Positions 1 to 6,929 are shown, numbered from the stretch's first letter. The stretch is DNA of 14,969 nt from Actinomycetota bacterium (GCA_009923375.1 RFTO01000012.1:1-14969), one strand, 5' to 3'. The notes: generated by a model not told the origin, from the sequence alone. Numbers and translations: made by a program.

Positions 1-167
1 AATTCGGCTGGCTCCAACTGCGTCCACCCGGGTTGATGGAAGATGGAATCCAGCTCGATCGCTGGCACGCCGATGCGCCCTGAGAGCGCAGCGGCCATCG
101 TGCTCTTACCCGAGCCGCTGTTGCCGACCACGCAGATGCGTAAGGCTCGGCGCTGCTCATGTGGCAT
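1..167 (-). CDS. P-loop nucleoside/adenylate kinase-like protein, 5' part only (cut by window edge)
   Basis: Reading the minus strand from ATG at 167 gives a short N-terminus and then a perfect P-loop, VVGNSGSGKST (about residues 13-23). About 17 residues later comes ELDSIFHQPGWT. A P-loop followed by a 'LD...H..PGW' segment is what I expect of the small adenylate-kinase-like family often annotated 'DNA topology modulation protein' (FlaR-like); the real substrate of these proteins is generally unknown. About 55 codons are visible and the frame runs open off the left edge, so the lid and C-terminal parts are not seen. A TACTCT hexamer 7 nt upstream suggests a leaderless transcript. It is divergent from the DNA glycosylase, with 56 bp between start codons. 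A plus-strand open frame over the same bases is only its shadow. Confidence 0.85.
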   Translation of the reverse strand, partial: MPHEQRRALRICVVGNSGSGKSTMAAALSGRIGVPAIELDSIFHQPGWTQLEPAE

Positions 168-174
168 AGATCGC

Positions 175-180
175 AGAGTA
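175..180 (-). promoter_or_regulatory. -10 hexamer (TACTCT) of the P-loop kinase gene
   Basis: TANNNT hexamer on the minus strand, 7 nt before the ATG at 167, with no Shine-Dalgarno sequence between. It matches the arrangement at most other genes of the window and suggests leaderless transcription. Confidence 0.5.
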
Positions 181-211
181 ATGGCCCACCTGCCCTCGGT
201 GCTTGCACCAA

Positions 212-217
212 TAGAGT
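212..217 (+). promoter_or_regulatory. -10 hexamer (TAGAGT) of the DNA glycosylase gene
   Basis: TAGAGT ends exactly 6 nt before the GTG at 224 and there is no ribosome binding site. The spacing equals that at glgC, glgM, glgE and the 9152 gene. This is the reason for choosing GTG 224 over ATG 248 as the start. Confidence 0.55.
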
Positions 218-223
218 CGTGCT

Positions 224-841
224 GTGCCCCGGCTGACTGTCGCGCAGATGAATGCGCATTGTGGTGAGTTGGTGCGCCTGAACAAGAGATTCGCGCCAAT
301 CATTAAAGCGTCGCCGCTATGCCCTATCGGCCGCACGAAGCGGACTCAAACGCACTTCGAGTGCATGGTGGATTCCATCGTCTCCCAGCAAGTCGCTACC
401 AAAGCCGCTCAAACTGTTTACAACCGCATCCAAACCGCAGCCGGCGGCGAACTCTTACCCGAAACACTCGCACAGCTTGGCGAGCGACGACTTTATGAAT
501 GTGGCTTGAACTCGGCGAAGGTGAAAGCGCTGCAGGGTCTAGCGGATGCTGCACTCTCGGGTGAGGTGGACTTCAATCGCATCGCACGCCTGCCGGATGA
601 CGCAGTGATCGAGCAGTTGACGAAGTTATATGGCATCGGTCGCTGGACAGCGGAGATGTTCCTTATCTTTCAACTCGGGCGCATCGATGTGTGGCCCACC
701 GGCGACCTCGCTGTCCGCCGCGGCTGGGATATGTTGCACAAGAACACCGAACCGATTTCGGTCAAAGCGCTGGAAGCACACGGCGAATCACTGCGACCCA
801 TCCGCAGTATCGCCGCTTGGTATTGCTGGCGGGCGTCGTGA
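224..841 (+). CDS. DNA-3-methyladenine glycosylase II (AlkA-type, HhH-GPD superfamily)
   Basis: 205 aa. It excises alkylated bases (3-methyladenine and related lesions) from DNA by cleaving the N-glycosidic bond, as the first step of base excision repair in the cytoplasm. Visible marks are an FECMVDSIVSQQVATKAA helix typical of HhH-GPD glycosylases (about residues 46-63), a helix-hairpin-helix LYGIGRWTAEMFLIF (about 138-152), and the catalytic aspartate in PTGDLAVRRG (about 158-167). The C-terminal SIAAWYCWRAS is the normal end of the short bacterial AlkA-like proteins, which lack the E. coli N-terminal domain. Start GTG 224 is chosen from the -10 hexamer 6 nt upstream; ATG 248 is the alternative. 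The membrane-protein gene at 885 follows after 43 nt on the same strand. No methyltransferase/Ada domain is present. Confidence 0.93.
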   Translation: MPRLTVAQMNAHCGELVRLNKRFAPIIKASPLCPIGRTKRTQTHFECMVDSIVSQQVATKAAQTVYNRIQTAAGGELLPETLAQLGERRLYECGLNSAKVKALQGLADAALSGEVDFNRIARLPDDAVIEQLTKLYGIGRWTAEMFLIFQLGRIDVWPTGDLAVRRGWDMLHKNTEPISVKALEAHGESLRPIRSIAAWYCWRAS

Positions 842-866
842 ACGCACTACATTTGACGCCCTTGAA

Positions 867-874
867 AAGAAGGA
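867..874 (+). promoter_or_regulatory. Ribosome binding site for the 885 membrane protein
   Basis: AAGAAGGA lies 10 nt before ATG 885. It fixes the start well inside a longer open frame whose first 85 codons overlap the glycosylase gene in another frame. Confidence 0.6.
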
Positions 875-884
875 TCTGACGCCC

Positions 885-2048
885 ATGCATGGTTCCGCAC
901 TCTTTATCGCAGTATTCCTCGCATGCGCTGTCGAAGCGGTCGAAGCAGTCACCATCGTCATCGCAGCGGGAGTCGGCGGCAGTTGGAAATCGGCGATGCG
1001 CGGTGTCTATGCAGCGATTGCCACCCTCGCTGCAATCATCTTCGCCTTCGGGCCACTCATCACCCGAATCCCCATCAGCACTCTGCAGATCATCATCGGC
1101 ACGCTGCTGCTGGTCTTTGGTTTGCAGTGGGTGCGCAAAGCGGTGTTGCGATCGAGCGGATGGAAAGCACTACATGATGAAGCCGAGATCTTCCAAGAAG
1201 AACTTAAACATGTGAAAGCCGCGGCCAAGGAAACACGCTTTGGCGTCAGCGATTGGTATGCGTTCACTCTTGCTTACAAAGGTGTGTTTCTCGAGGGCTT
1301 GGAAGTCGCCTTTATCGTCCTTACTTTCGGCGCTCTGCAACACCAGGTGCCGCTCGCGTCCATCGCAGCGGTGACGGCGGCGGTTGCTGCCGCGACTGCG
1401 GGCGTGTTAGTGCGGGGTCCGCTGACGCGCGTGCCGGAGAACACGATGAAGTATGTCGTCGGCGTGATGCTGGTGTCCTTCGGAATCTTCTGGTCGGCCG
1501 AAGGTGCCGGAGCTCACTGGCCGCACGCGGATCTAGCGCTCATCGCCATCATCACCTTCACGGTTGCAGTCTCCCGTGTGTTGATCTTCGTGCTCAAGCG
1601 AGCGCATGCACGAAAGTCGCCGTTGGTGCCGGCACCTGCTGCACCTGCGCCTCCATCGGCTGCTTCATCTGCACTCGCACTCGCACCCGTGCCCGTGCCC
1701 GTGCCCGCACCAGCACCCGTGCCCGTGCCCGTGCCCGCACCAGCACCCGACGCAATCACGGAGGTCTCTCACTCTTTGCGAGCATCGAGCACAAGCGAAA
1801 CTCCCGCGACCTCGGTCATCACACATCAGCCTTCGGCATTGATGACACGAGTGCGCGCATTCGCAGAGTTCTGGGTTGATTTCATCATCGGCGATGATTG
1901 GCGAGGAACCGTCATCATCGCAGTTGGAGTCGCTACCACTCGCACGTTCTCCCCAAGTCGTGGTTACACCTGGATGCTGATGCCTGTGGTTGTTTGCGTG
2001 GCACTTGCGGCGAACTTATTACCCCGGCGCGTTTTCGCATCACGGTAA
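885..2048 (+). CDS. Polytopic membrane protein with duplicated E-x-x-E motif (COG4280-like) and C-terminal two-span domain
   Basis: 387 aa. About seven hydrophobic spans lie in residues 1-240. They contain an internal duplication: EAVEAVTIV (E17, E20) and EGLEVAFIV (E137, E140) are exactly 120 residues apart, and IIGTLLLVFGLQW (70-82) matches VVGVMLVSFGIFW (191-203). Paired acidic motifs in duplicated helices are a feature of cation transporters such as FTR1 and UPF0016/GDT1, so ion transport is a reasonable inference but is not shown. I recognise the core as the COG4280 'predicted membrane protein' type. A Pro/Ala/Val linker (about 248-288, including two perfect 10-residue repeats) leads to a C-terminal domain with FIIGDDWR (about 333-340) and probably two more spans; I believe this domain also exists as a separate small protein elsewhere. 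The start is set by the upstream AAGAAGGA. Likely in one transcript with the glycosylase gene. Confidence 0.8.
   Translation: MHGSALFIAVFLACAVEAVEAVTIVIAAGVGGSWKSAMRGVYAAIATLAAIIFAFGPLITRIPISTLQIIIGTLLLVFGLQWVRKAVLRSSGWKALHDEAEIFQEELKHVKAAAKETRFGVSDWYAFTLAYKGVFLEGLEVAFIVLTFGALQHQVPLASIAAVTAAVAAATAGVLVRGPLTRVPENTMKYVVGVMLVSFGIFWSAEGAGAHWPHADLALIAIITFTVAVSRVLIFVLKRAHARKSPLVPAPAAPAPPSAASSALALAPVPVPVPAPAPVPVPVPAPAPDAITEVSHSLRASSTSETPATSVITHQPSALMTRVRAFAEFWVDFIIGDDWRGTVIIAVGVATTRTFSPSRGYTWMLMPVVVCVALAANLLPRRVFASR
1685..1749 (+). repeat. Perfect 30-bp tandem repeat, 2.2 copies, inside the linker of the 885 gene
   Basis: 1685-1714 and 1715-1744 are identical, followed by a 5-base partial copy. The unit is built from CCCGTG/CCCGCA hexamers and encodes the decapeptide PVPVPVPAPA twice. 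Because the unit is a multiple of three, gain or loss of a copy keeps the frame and changes only linker length. Confidence 0.9.
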
Positions 2049-2123
2049 TCAATTAATAAACATCAGCTCACCGCACATTCATTCCACCCGCCGGTGGCGC
2101 CAACGAGTAGGTGGTGATTCGGC

Positions 2124-2141
2124 GGGAGTGCCAGCACTCCC
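2124..2141 (+). repeat. 7-bp perfect hairpin in the spacer between the 885 and 2252 genes
   Basis: GGGAGTG / CACTCCC with a CCAG loop. No T-run follows, so it is not a standard intrinsic terminator. It could be an operator or an mRNA structure. The rest of the 203-bp spacer (2049-2251) shows only a weaker 5-bp hairpin (CCACC/GGTGG, 2084-2097) and no clear promoter. Confidence 0.35.
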
Positions 2142-2251
2142 TCTCCCCGCGTGTAACCGCGAAAGTCGTTTCCTGGCTTGGCTTTTGTGCGGCGCGGTGC
2201 CACAGTGCTGATTGCAACGAGAGAACCTCAACAGCTCTTGATTGGAGCATC

Positions 2252-2842
2252 ATGCAACGCAAGAAGTTTGACACTATCGTCACCGCACTGGGCCTTTTCC
2301 TGGCAGTCGCGTTCGCCGCTATCGGAGGATTGCTCACCTGGGGAGGCACATTCGCGAACAACACCGTGCACGATCAACTCGCAGCTCAAAAGATCACCAT
2401 TCCGCCGATGGCATCGGGCGCTTTGGATGATCCGAAGATCAAGCCGTATCTTGAGAAATACGCCGGTCAGCAAATGACCACCGGCGCTCAGGCTGAGGCT
2501 TATGCAGACCACTTCATCGGGGTGCACGTCACTTACATCGCCGGGGGCAAGACCTACTCCGAGGTGTCTGGCGACCAAATGGCCATGGCCGCGCAGCTGA
2601 AGGTGGATCCGACAAACAAAGCCCTGCTGGCGCAAAACGCAGTGCTCACCGGGCAGAAGCAGACGTTGTTCATGGGCGAGACTCTGCGAGGCATGCTGCT
2701 TAATGCCTACGCCTTCTCCATCTTCGGGCAGATCGCGATCTACTCAAGCTACGCGGCTTACGCGGCAGCAGTGATCCTCTTTGGACTGGCGCTACTGGGG
2801 TGGCGTCACGCAGCCAAGGTTGATCCGCGCGTCCGTATGTGA
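2252..2842 (+). CDS. Uncharacterised actinobacterial membrane protein, two to three spans
   Basis: 196 aa. Residues about 7-30 form one hydrophobic span (TALGLFLAVAFAAIGGLL). Residues 31-140 are a soluble, probably extracytoplasmic domain with KITIPPMASGALDD, YAGQQMTTGAQAEAYADHFIG and GGKTYSEVS. GETLRGMLLNAYAFSIFGQIA (142-162) and YAAYAAAVILFGLALLG (167-183) form one or two C-terminal spans. The motifs resemble a widespread actinobacterial family that databases have sometimes labelled 'aromatic ring-opening dioxygenase LigA', a label I would not trust for a membrane protein; no function is known to me. ATG 2252 is chosen because GGAG stands just upstream (short, 4-nt spacing) and it begins directly at the signal-anchor. 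An upstream in-frame extension of 47 codons looks non-coding. A strong terminator follows the stop codon. Confidence 0.8.
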   Translation: MQRKKFDTIVTALGLFLAVAFAAIGGLLTWGGTFANNTVHDQLAAQKITIPPMASGALDDPKIKPYLEKYAGQQMTTGAQAEAYADHFIGVHVTYIAGGKTYSEVSGDQMAMAAQLKVDPTNKALLAQNAVLTGQKQTLFMGETLRGMLLNAYAFSIFGQIAIYSSYAAYAAAVILFGLALLGWRHAAKVDPRVRM

Positions 2843-2849
2843 GGGTAAG

Positions 2850-2874
2850 CCGCGCTAGGAAGCGCGGGGTTTTT
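2850..2874 (+). terminator. Rho-independent terminator after the 2252 gene
   Basis: CCGCGCT, AGGA loop, AGCGCGG, then GG and TTTTT, starting 7 nt after the stop codon. This 7-bp GC-rich perfect stem with a T-run is the clearest intrinsic terminator in the window. Confidence 0.9.
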
Positions 2875-2914
2875 GTGGCTGTCTCCCCCGAGCCTGGTCA
2901 CAGAAACCCCGCGC
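2862..2914. repeat. 16-bp inverted repeat overlapping the terminator
   Basis: Left arm 2862-2877 (GCGCGGGGTTTTTGTG) and right arm 2899-2914 (CACAGAAACCCCGCGC) pair at 15 of 16 positions around a 21-nt loop. The left arm shares its first six bases with the right arm of the 2850-2867 hairpin, so the two structures exclude each other on the plus-strand RNA. It may also act on minus-strand transcripts arriving from glgC. The rest of 2915-3078 contains one further inverted repeat (TGCCGGT 2943-2949 / ACCGGCA 2972-2978) and no credible gene. Confidence 0.7.
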
Positions 2915-3078
2915 CTTTCAATTCCCACGCTTGCTCATCAGATGCCGGTCTGGATATGTACCTTCCAACTTACCGGCACGTTCGCCGCCGATTGCGCCGC
3001 TTCACCACTCGTGTGACGTAAACGGGTCCGCCACACAACTCAACGACCAGTTCCTTCAAGCCGATGAGGCTGGGATTA

Positions 3079-4295
3079 TTACAGCGCTCGCACTCCCTTG
3101 CCGAGCACCACGATGCCAGCGTCGGTCACGGTGTAGCGAGAGCGATCAGCATCGAGATCCACACCGAGTAGCGCACCTTCGGGCACCGAAGCGTTCTTGT
3201 CCAAGATTGCATTACTCACCACCGCACCGCGACCGATGTGCACCCCTGGCATCACCACCGAGTTGGTCACCATCGCACCATCATCAATGCGTACCCCGTG
3301 CGCGATTACGGAACCCTCAACCCGCGCTCCGGAGATCACAGTGCCCGCGCCGACCACCGATTCGCCGGCGCTGCCTCCGTTCACAAACTTTGCGGGAGCC
3401 AAAGGCGGCAAACTCGTGAGGATTGGCCATTTCTGGTTATAGAGGTTGAAGACAGGGTGTACGGACACAAGATCCATATGCGCTTCGTAATAGGACTCGA
3501 TGGTCCCAACATCGCGCCAATAACCTCGGTCTCTGGGGGTAGCGCCGGGCACCTCGTTGGTGCCGAAGTCATAGACCGCTGCTTGGCCGGCCTTTGTCAG
3601 GTTCGGGATGATGTTGGTGCCCATATCGTGAATCGAATTCTCGTCATGAGCGTCTTCTAACAGCGCGTTAATCAACACCTCGGTGGTGAAGATGTAATTA
3701 CCCATCGAGGCGAAAGCTTCATCAGGCGAACCAGGAATCGCAGGTGGGTTATCCGGCTTCTCCAGGAAGCGGCTGATCTGCACACCATCAGCTCCCGTTT
3801 CCATCACACCGAAGGCACTCGCCTCAGCGCGCGGGACGCGGATGCCGGCGACTGTGACTCCGGCGCCAGAAACGATATGCGCCTCCAACATCTGCTCCGG
3901 ATCCATGCGATACACGTGGTCGGCCCCGAACACCAAGATGTATTCTGGCGCCGCGTCATAGACCAAGTTCAAACTCTGCAGAATCGCATCGGCACTGCCT
4001 GTGTACCAACGCGGGCCGAGGCGTTGTTGCGCTGGAACTGAGGCGACGAAATCGCCGAGTAGTGAGCTCACCTGCCACGAGGTGGCAAGGTGGCGGTCAA
4101 GTGAGTGCGATTTATATTGAGTCAGCACGCAGATGCGGTGGAAGCCCGCGTTCACAATGTTGGACAACACGAAGTCGACGAGGCGGTAGGAACCGCCGAA
4201 AGGAACCGCCGGGCGCGGTCGGTGGTCAGCGGCATCAAGCGCTTACCTTCTCCGCCAGCGAGCACCATCGCTAATACGGATCTTCTGTGTGCCAT
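3079..4295 (-). pseudogene. glgC: Glucose-1-phosphate adenylyltransferase (ADP-glucose pyrophosphorylase), frameshifted as read here
   Basis: GlgC makes ADP-glucose from ATP and glucose-1-phosphate, the donor for alpha-glucan synthesis. Minus strand from ATG 4295: [22 protein letters not shown] carries the nucleotide-binding GGxGxRL loop. The frame then breaks. The continuation in the next frame reads [22 protein letters not shown], then [33 protein letters not shown] and the left-handed beta-helix C-terminus, ending at TAA 3079-3081. Between GCC (4214-4212) and GTT (4206-4204) there are 5 nt where the conserved DRAKPAVPFGG needs 9, so 4 nt and the K-P-A residues are missing. Restoring 4 nt gives 1221 nt and 406 aa, the usual length of actinobacterial GlgC. 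This is either a real inactivating deletion or a sequence error; the rest of the gene looks intact. The downstream open part alone begins near 4170. Divergent from glgM. Confidence 0.88.
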
Positions 4296-4301
4296 GGGCC
4301 A

Positions 4302-4307
4302 AGGTTA
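4302..4307 (-). promoter_or_regulatory. -10 hexamer (TAACCT) of glgC
   Basis: On the minus strand TAACCT ends 6 nt before ATG 4295, with no Shine-Dalgarno sequence. It lies in the 34-bp spacer shared with glgM, and its spacing mirrors the glgM hexamer. Confidence 0.55.
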
Positions 4308-4317
4308 GTGACACCTC

Positions 4318-4323
4318 TAGGCT
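4318..4323 (+). promoter_or_regulatory. -10 hexamer (TAGGCT) of glgM
   Basis: TAGGCT ends 6 nt before GTG 4330. The start codons of glgC and glgM are only 34 bp apart, so each promoter's -35 region must lie beyond the other gene's -10 element, partly within its coding sequence. Confidence 0.55.
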
Positions 4324-4329
4324 TATCAC

Positions 4330-5484
4330 GTGCGAATTTCGATGATCACCCGTGAATGGTCACCGGAGATTTACGGCGGGGCCGGGGTGCATGTCGAGCA
4401 ATTGGTCGCGCACATGCGGCCGTTGGCCGATGTGGATGTTCACTGCTTCGGCGGGCAGCGCGACGATGCAACTGCTTACGCCGTCCCAGCCGAGTTGGCT
4501 GACGCGAACTTTGCGGTGGCAACCATGGGTGTGAATCTGGACATGCTCGCGGGTTTTGCTCACGCCGATCTCCTGCACTCGCACACGTGGTACGCCAATT
4601 TCGCCGGTCACGCCGGCTCGATGCTTCATGGGGTGCCGCACGTGGTGACTGCGCACTCGCTTGAGCCGCGCCGGCCGTGGAAGGCCGAACAGCTCGGTGG
4701 CGGTTACGCGTTGTCCTCCTGGATCGAGCGGACGGCTTACGAATCGTGCGATGCCGTGATCGCAGTTAGTGAGGGGATGCGCCGCGACATCTTGGATTGC
4801 TACCCATTCGTGGACCCTGGCAAGGTGCATGTGATTCACAATGGCATCGACTCTGCGCGCACCTATAAGGTTTCTGAAACTGATGCGCTGACGGCCCACG
4901 GGATTGATCCGACTGTGCCGTATGTGTTGTTTGTTGGGCGGATCACCCGGCAAAAGGGCATCGCCCACCTCTTACAAGCGGTCAAGCAACTGCCTCCCGA
5001 AGTCGGCGTTGTGCTGTGTGCGTCGGCGCCAGACACCCCCGAGTTGGCAGCCCTGATGCACAGCGAAGTGGCGGCGCTTCAGGCCGCGCGGATGAATGTC
5101 CACTGGATTGCCGAACATCTGCCGCGCGCACAGCTGCTGCAGATCGTGTCGCACGCCGCTGTGTTCGTGTGCCCGTCTGTGTATGAGCCGCTCGGCATCG
5201 TGAACCTCGAGGCGATGGCGTGTGAGGTGCCGGTGGTGGCGAGCAATGTGGGCGGAATCCCCGAGGTGGTGGTCGATGGCGTGACTGGCACGCTGGTGAA
5301 TTACGACGAGAACGACGGTCCTGGATTCGAGGCTTCCCTTGCGGGGGCGATCGCTGCGCTGGTAACGAATCCGGCGCGGGCTCAGGCGATGGGTTTGGCT
5401 GGGCGTGAGCGCGCTGTCGCTGCGTTCGGCTGGGACCGCATCGCCGCTCAGACTCTGCGCGTTTACGAGTCCGTTCTGCGCTGA
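4330..5484 (+). CDS. glgM: Actinobacterial glycogen synthase / maltose-1-phosphate synthase (GlgA_Coryne type)
   Basis: 384 aa, GT-B glycosyltransferase of family GT4. In mycobacteria this type uses ADP-glucose and glucose-1-phosphate to make alpha-maltose-1-phosphate, the substrate of GlgE; older annotation is 'glycogen synthase'. The donor loop is REWSPEIYGGAGVHVEQL (8-25). HSHTWYANF (83-91) and TAHSLEPRRPWK (107-118) are typical of this subfamily. VGRITRQKG (202-210) holds the conserved Arg and Lys. YEPLGIVNLEA (285-295) is the E-x7-E motif (E286, E294). Length is normal for the short actinobacterial enzyme, well below the ~480 aa of E. coli GlgA. Start GTG 4330 is supported by the hexamer 6 nt upstream and by the family's N-terminus. 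The presence of glgE nearby favours the maltose-1-phosphate role. Convergent with the ATPase gene, 74 nt apart. Confidence 0.93.
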   Translation: MRISMITREWSPEIYGGAGVHVEQLVAHMRPLADVDVHCFGGQRDDATAYAVPAELADANFAVATMGVNLDMLAGFAHADLLHSHTWYANFAGHAGSMLHGVPHVVTAHSLEPRRPWKAEQLGGGYALSSWIERTAYESCDAVIAVSEGMRRDILDCYPFVDPGKVHVIHNGIDSARTYKVSETDALTAHGIDPTVPYVLFVGRITRQKGIAHLLQAVKQLPPEVGVVLCASAPDTPELAALMHSEVAALQAARMNVHWIAEHLPRAQLLQIVSHAAVFVCPSVYEPLGIVNLEAMACEVPVVASNVGGIPEVVVDGVTGTLVNYDENDGPGFEASLAGAIAALVTNPARAQAMGLAGRERAVAAFGWDRIAAQTLRVYESVLR

Positions 5485-5558
5485 GCGCCATTGAAACCAT
5501 CATCAACCGAACTCGCGCTGGCGCGCGGGAAGGTGTATCGCGCCAAAGAGGAGCAACG

Positions 5559-6827
5559 TTAAGCCCAGATGTGGCTGATGGGTGAAACGTGAAATCCCGC
5601 GGGCGTCCGATAGGCCTCCGTGCCCGTGTTCAGCACTACCCCAGCGAGGAATCGGTCGCCTACCTTGTCTCGAAAGACCTGCATCGGCTTGAAGTCTTTA
5701 TCGCTTACGAGCGGCCCCGCCTTCACTTCAAAGGCGACGATTCCGCCGTCGCTGCGTTCAGCGATTAGATCAATCTCGAAGCCTTCGTGGGTGCGCCAAT
5801 GGAAGAATCGAATTGGCTCGCTGATCCAGGAACCTTGTTTGATCAATTCGCCAACCACGAAGGACTCCAAAAGGTGCCCAAAGGCAGTCGCGGCATCGGG
5901 GGCTTTCGAGTTCAAGCGCGCCGCCGACAGCTTGAGTATCCGCGAGGCAACTGCAGAGTCCAGGACATGAACTTTGGAGTTTCTGGTCGCGCGATGCGTC
6001 ACGACTGAATTCCAGGCAGGCAGCCTTCGCAACAGAAACACACTTTCCAGTAACGCAAGATGTCTCTCTGCAGTGACTCTAGAGATTCCTGCGCTCCGGG
6101 CCGCGCGATCCACATTGAGTAACTCAGCTGTTTGACTGCCCATCACTGTCAGCAGGTTGCTGAGCCCAATGGGCTTGCGCACGGTTGCGACTTGCGTGAT
6201 ATCCCGCGTCAGCGCCATATCGATATAGCTGTCGATCCAGTGAATCCGCGCTCGCTCACTCGTTGCTGCAACGGCAAGCGGGAAACCGCCAGTGACGATT
6301 CTCTGCACATAGTCGGCGCGGTCGACTCCTTTGCTTTCATCGCGCGGGACCTCGCCCGAAGTCAGCAACTGCTCCAACCATCGTTCCTCCACACCGGCCA
6401 GCTCTCCCTGTGAGAATGGCAGCAATTGAACGCGCTGGACTCGACCTGTCAGCGCTTGCACCCCAGTGGGAAGCCCTGCAAAGCTGACGGAGCCTGCGAG
6501 CACGAACATCCCGGGCCGCGCGCCCTGATTGAGTTTGGCCTTGATGAACTGCAGGACTTGCGGAGCAAGCTGGTACTCATCGATGCAGACGAGGCGGGCG
6601 TCGCTGACATACCTCTCCGTGTCACGCGACACCGCATCCAAGACCGCCGGCTGATCGAGATCGACGACTTCCGCGCCGTGCTCTTCAGCGATTGCGCGCA
6701 CCACAGTGCTCTTGCCCACGGAGCGAGGTCCTTCGAGGAGCAAAACGGGAGCCTCTGCCAGTCGCTCTCGAGCGGTTTGCGTCATGCGTCGGGGGCGGAC
6801 TGTGGACATCGCTCCAGTCACGTTCAC
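5559..6827 (-). CDS. AAA-superfamily ATPase with C-terminal DUF4143 domain
   Basis: 422 aa from GTG 6827, or 416 from the in-frame ATG 6809. The N-terminal AAA_14 ATPase has Walker A GPRSVGKST (33-41), Walker B LVCIDE (79-84) and a sensor strand FVLAGSVSF (108-116; this family usually reads 'TGS'). A winged-helix-like part (about 215-270, SRVTAERHLALLESVFLLRRLP) follows. The C-terminal DUF4143 domain has LLESFVVGEL (319-328) and a nuclease-like EIDLI...AFEVKAG (351-371, D353, E367, K369) reminiscent of the PD-(D/E)xK fold. The role of these proteins is unsettled; they are common accessory genes, often near mobile elements or toxin-antitoxin loci. Here the gene lies alone, antisense, between glgM and glgE, with a private promoter carrying two 15-bp repeats, which suggests later insertion. 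No partner gene or transposase is adjacent. Confidence 0.9.
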   Translation of the reverse strand: MNVTGAMSTVRPRRMTQTARERLAEAPVLLLEGPRSVGKSTVVRAIAEEHGAEVVDLDQPAVLDAVSRDTERYVSDARLVCIDEYQLAPQVLQFIKAKLNQGARPGMFVLAGSVSFAGLPTGVQALTGRVQRVQLLPFSQGELAGVEERWLEQLLTSGEVPRDESKGVDRADYVQRIVTGGFPLAVAATSERARIHWIDSYIDMALTRDITQVATVRKPIGLSNLLTVMGSQTAELLNVDRAARSAGISRVTAERHLALLESVFLLRRLPAWNSVVTHRATRNSKVHVLDSAVASRILKLSAARLNSKAPDAATAFGHLLESFVVGELIKQGSWISEPIRFFHWRTHEGFEIDLIAERSDGGIVAFEVKAGPLVSDKDFKPMQVFRDKVGDRFLAGVVLNTGTEAYRTPAGFHVSPISHIWA

Positions 6828-6831
6828 TCCC

Positions 6832-6869
6832 TCAAACTATACAATCCGCAAAAATCAAACTATACAATC
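6832..6869 (-). promoter_or_regulatory. Tandem 15-bp operator-like repeats over the ATPase promoter
   Basis: TCAAACTATACAATC (plus-strand reading) occurs perfectly at 6832-6846 and 6855-6869, a 23-bp period, so about two helical turns and the same DNA face. Read on the minus strand each copy contains TATAGT, a good -10 hexamer. The copy at 6841-6836 lies 8 nt before GTG 6827, and the other falls 17 bp further upstream, roughly where a -35 element would be. A regulator bound here would block ATPase transcription. Confidence 0.6.
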
Positions 6870-6917
6870 TGCAGAGTTGGCTGGTAAGCGCTCGCTCACT
6901 CAGCCAGGGCCGCTGGT

Positions 6918-6923
6918 TACGCT
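6918..6923 (+). promoter_or_regulatory. -10 hexamer (TACGCT) of glgE
   Basis: TACGCT ends 6 nt before ATG 6930, the same spacing as at glgM and glgC. A GGGG run lies between and could add weak ribosome binding. Confidence 0.5.
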
Positions 6924-6929
6924 AGGGGC

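Noticed and set aside
43..267. Plus-strand open frame of 74 codons at the left end
   Set aside because: It is the complement of the minus-strand P-loop kinase gene, whose GNSGSGKST motif is unmistakable.
630..884. N-terminal 85-codon extension of the 885 membrane protein
   Set aside because: It overlaps the DNA glycosylase gene in another frame, is Arg/Ser-rich shadow sequence, and a good ribosome binding site precedes ATG 885.
1685..1749. CRISPR-like repeat array
   Set aside because: The repeats are directly adjacent without spacers and encode a proline-rich linker in frame.
1253..1879. Long Arg/Cys-rich plus frame and Gly/Thr-repeat minus frame over the membrane-protein gene
   Set aside because: Shadow frames kept open by the GC-rich tandem repeat; no start signal and no plausible protein composition.
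5491..5564. Short frame after glgM (LKPSSTELALARGKVYRAKEEQR)
   Set aside because: About 24 codons from a TTG, no ribosome binding site, no recognised match; it lies in the convergent spacer.
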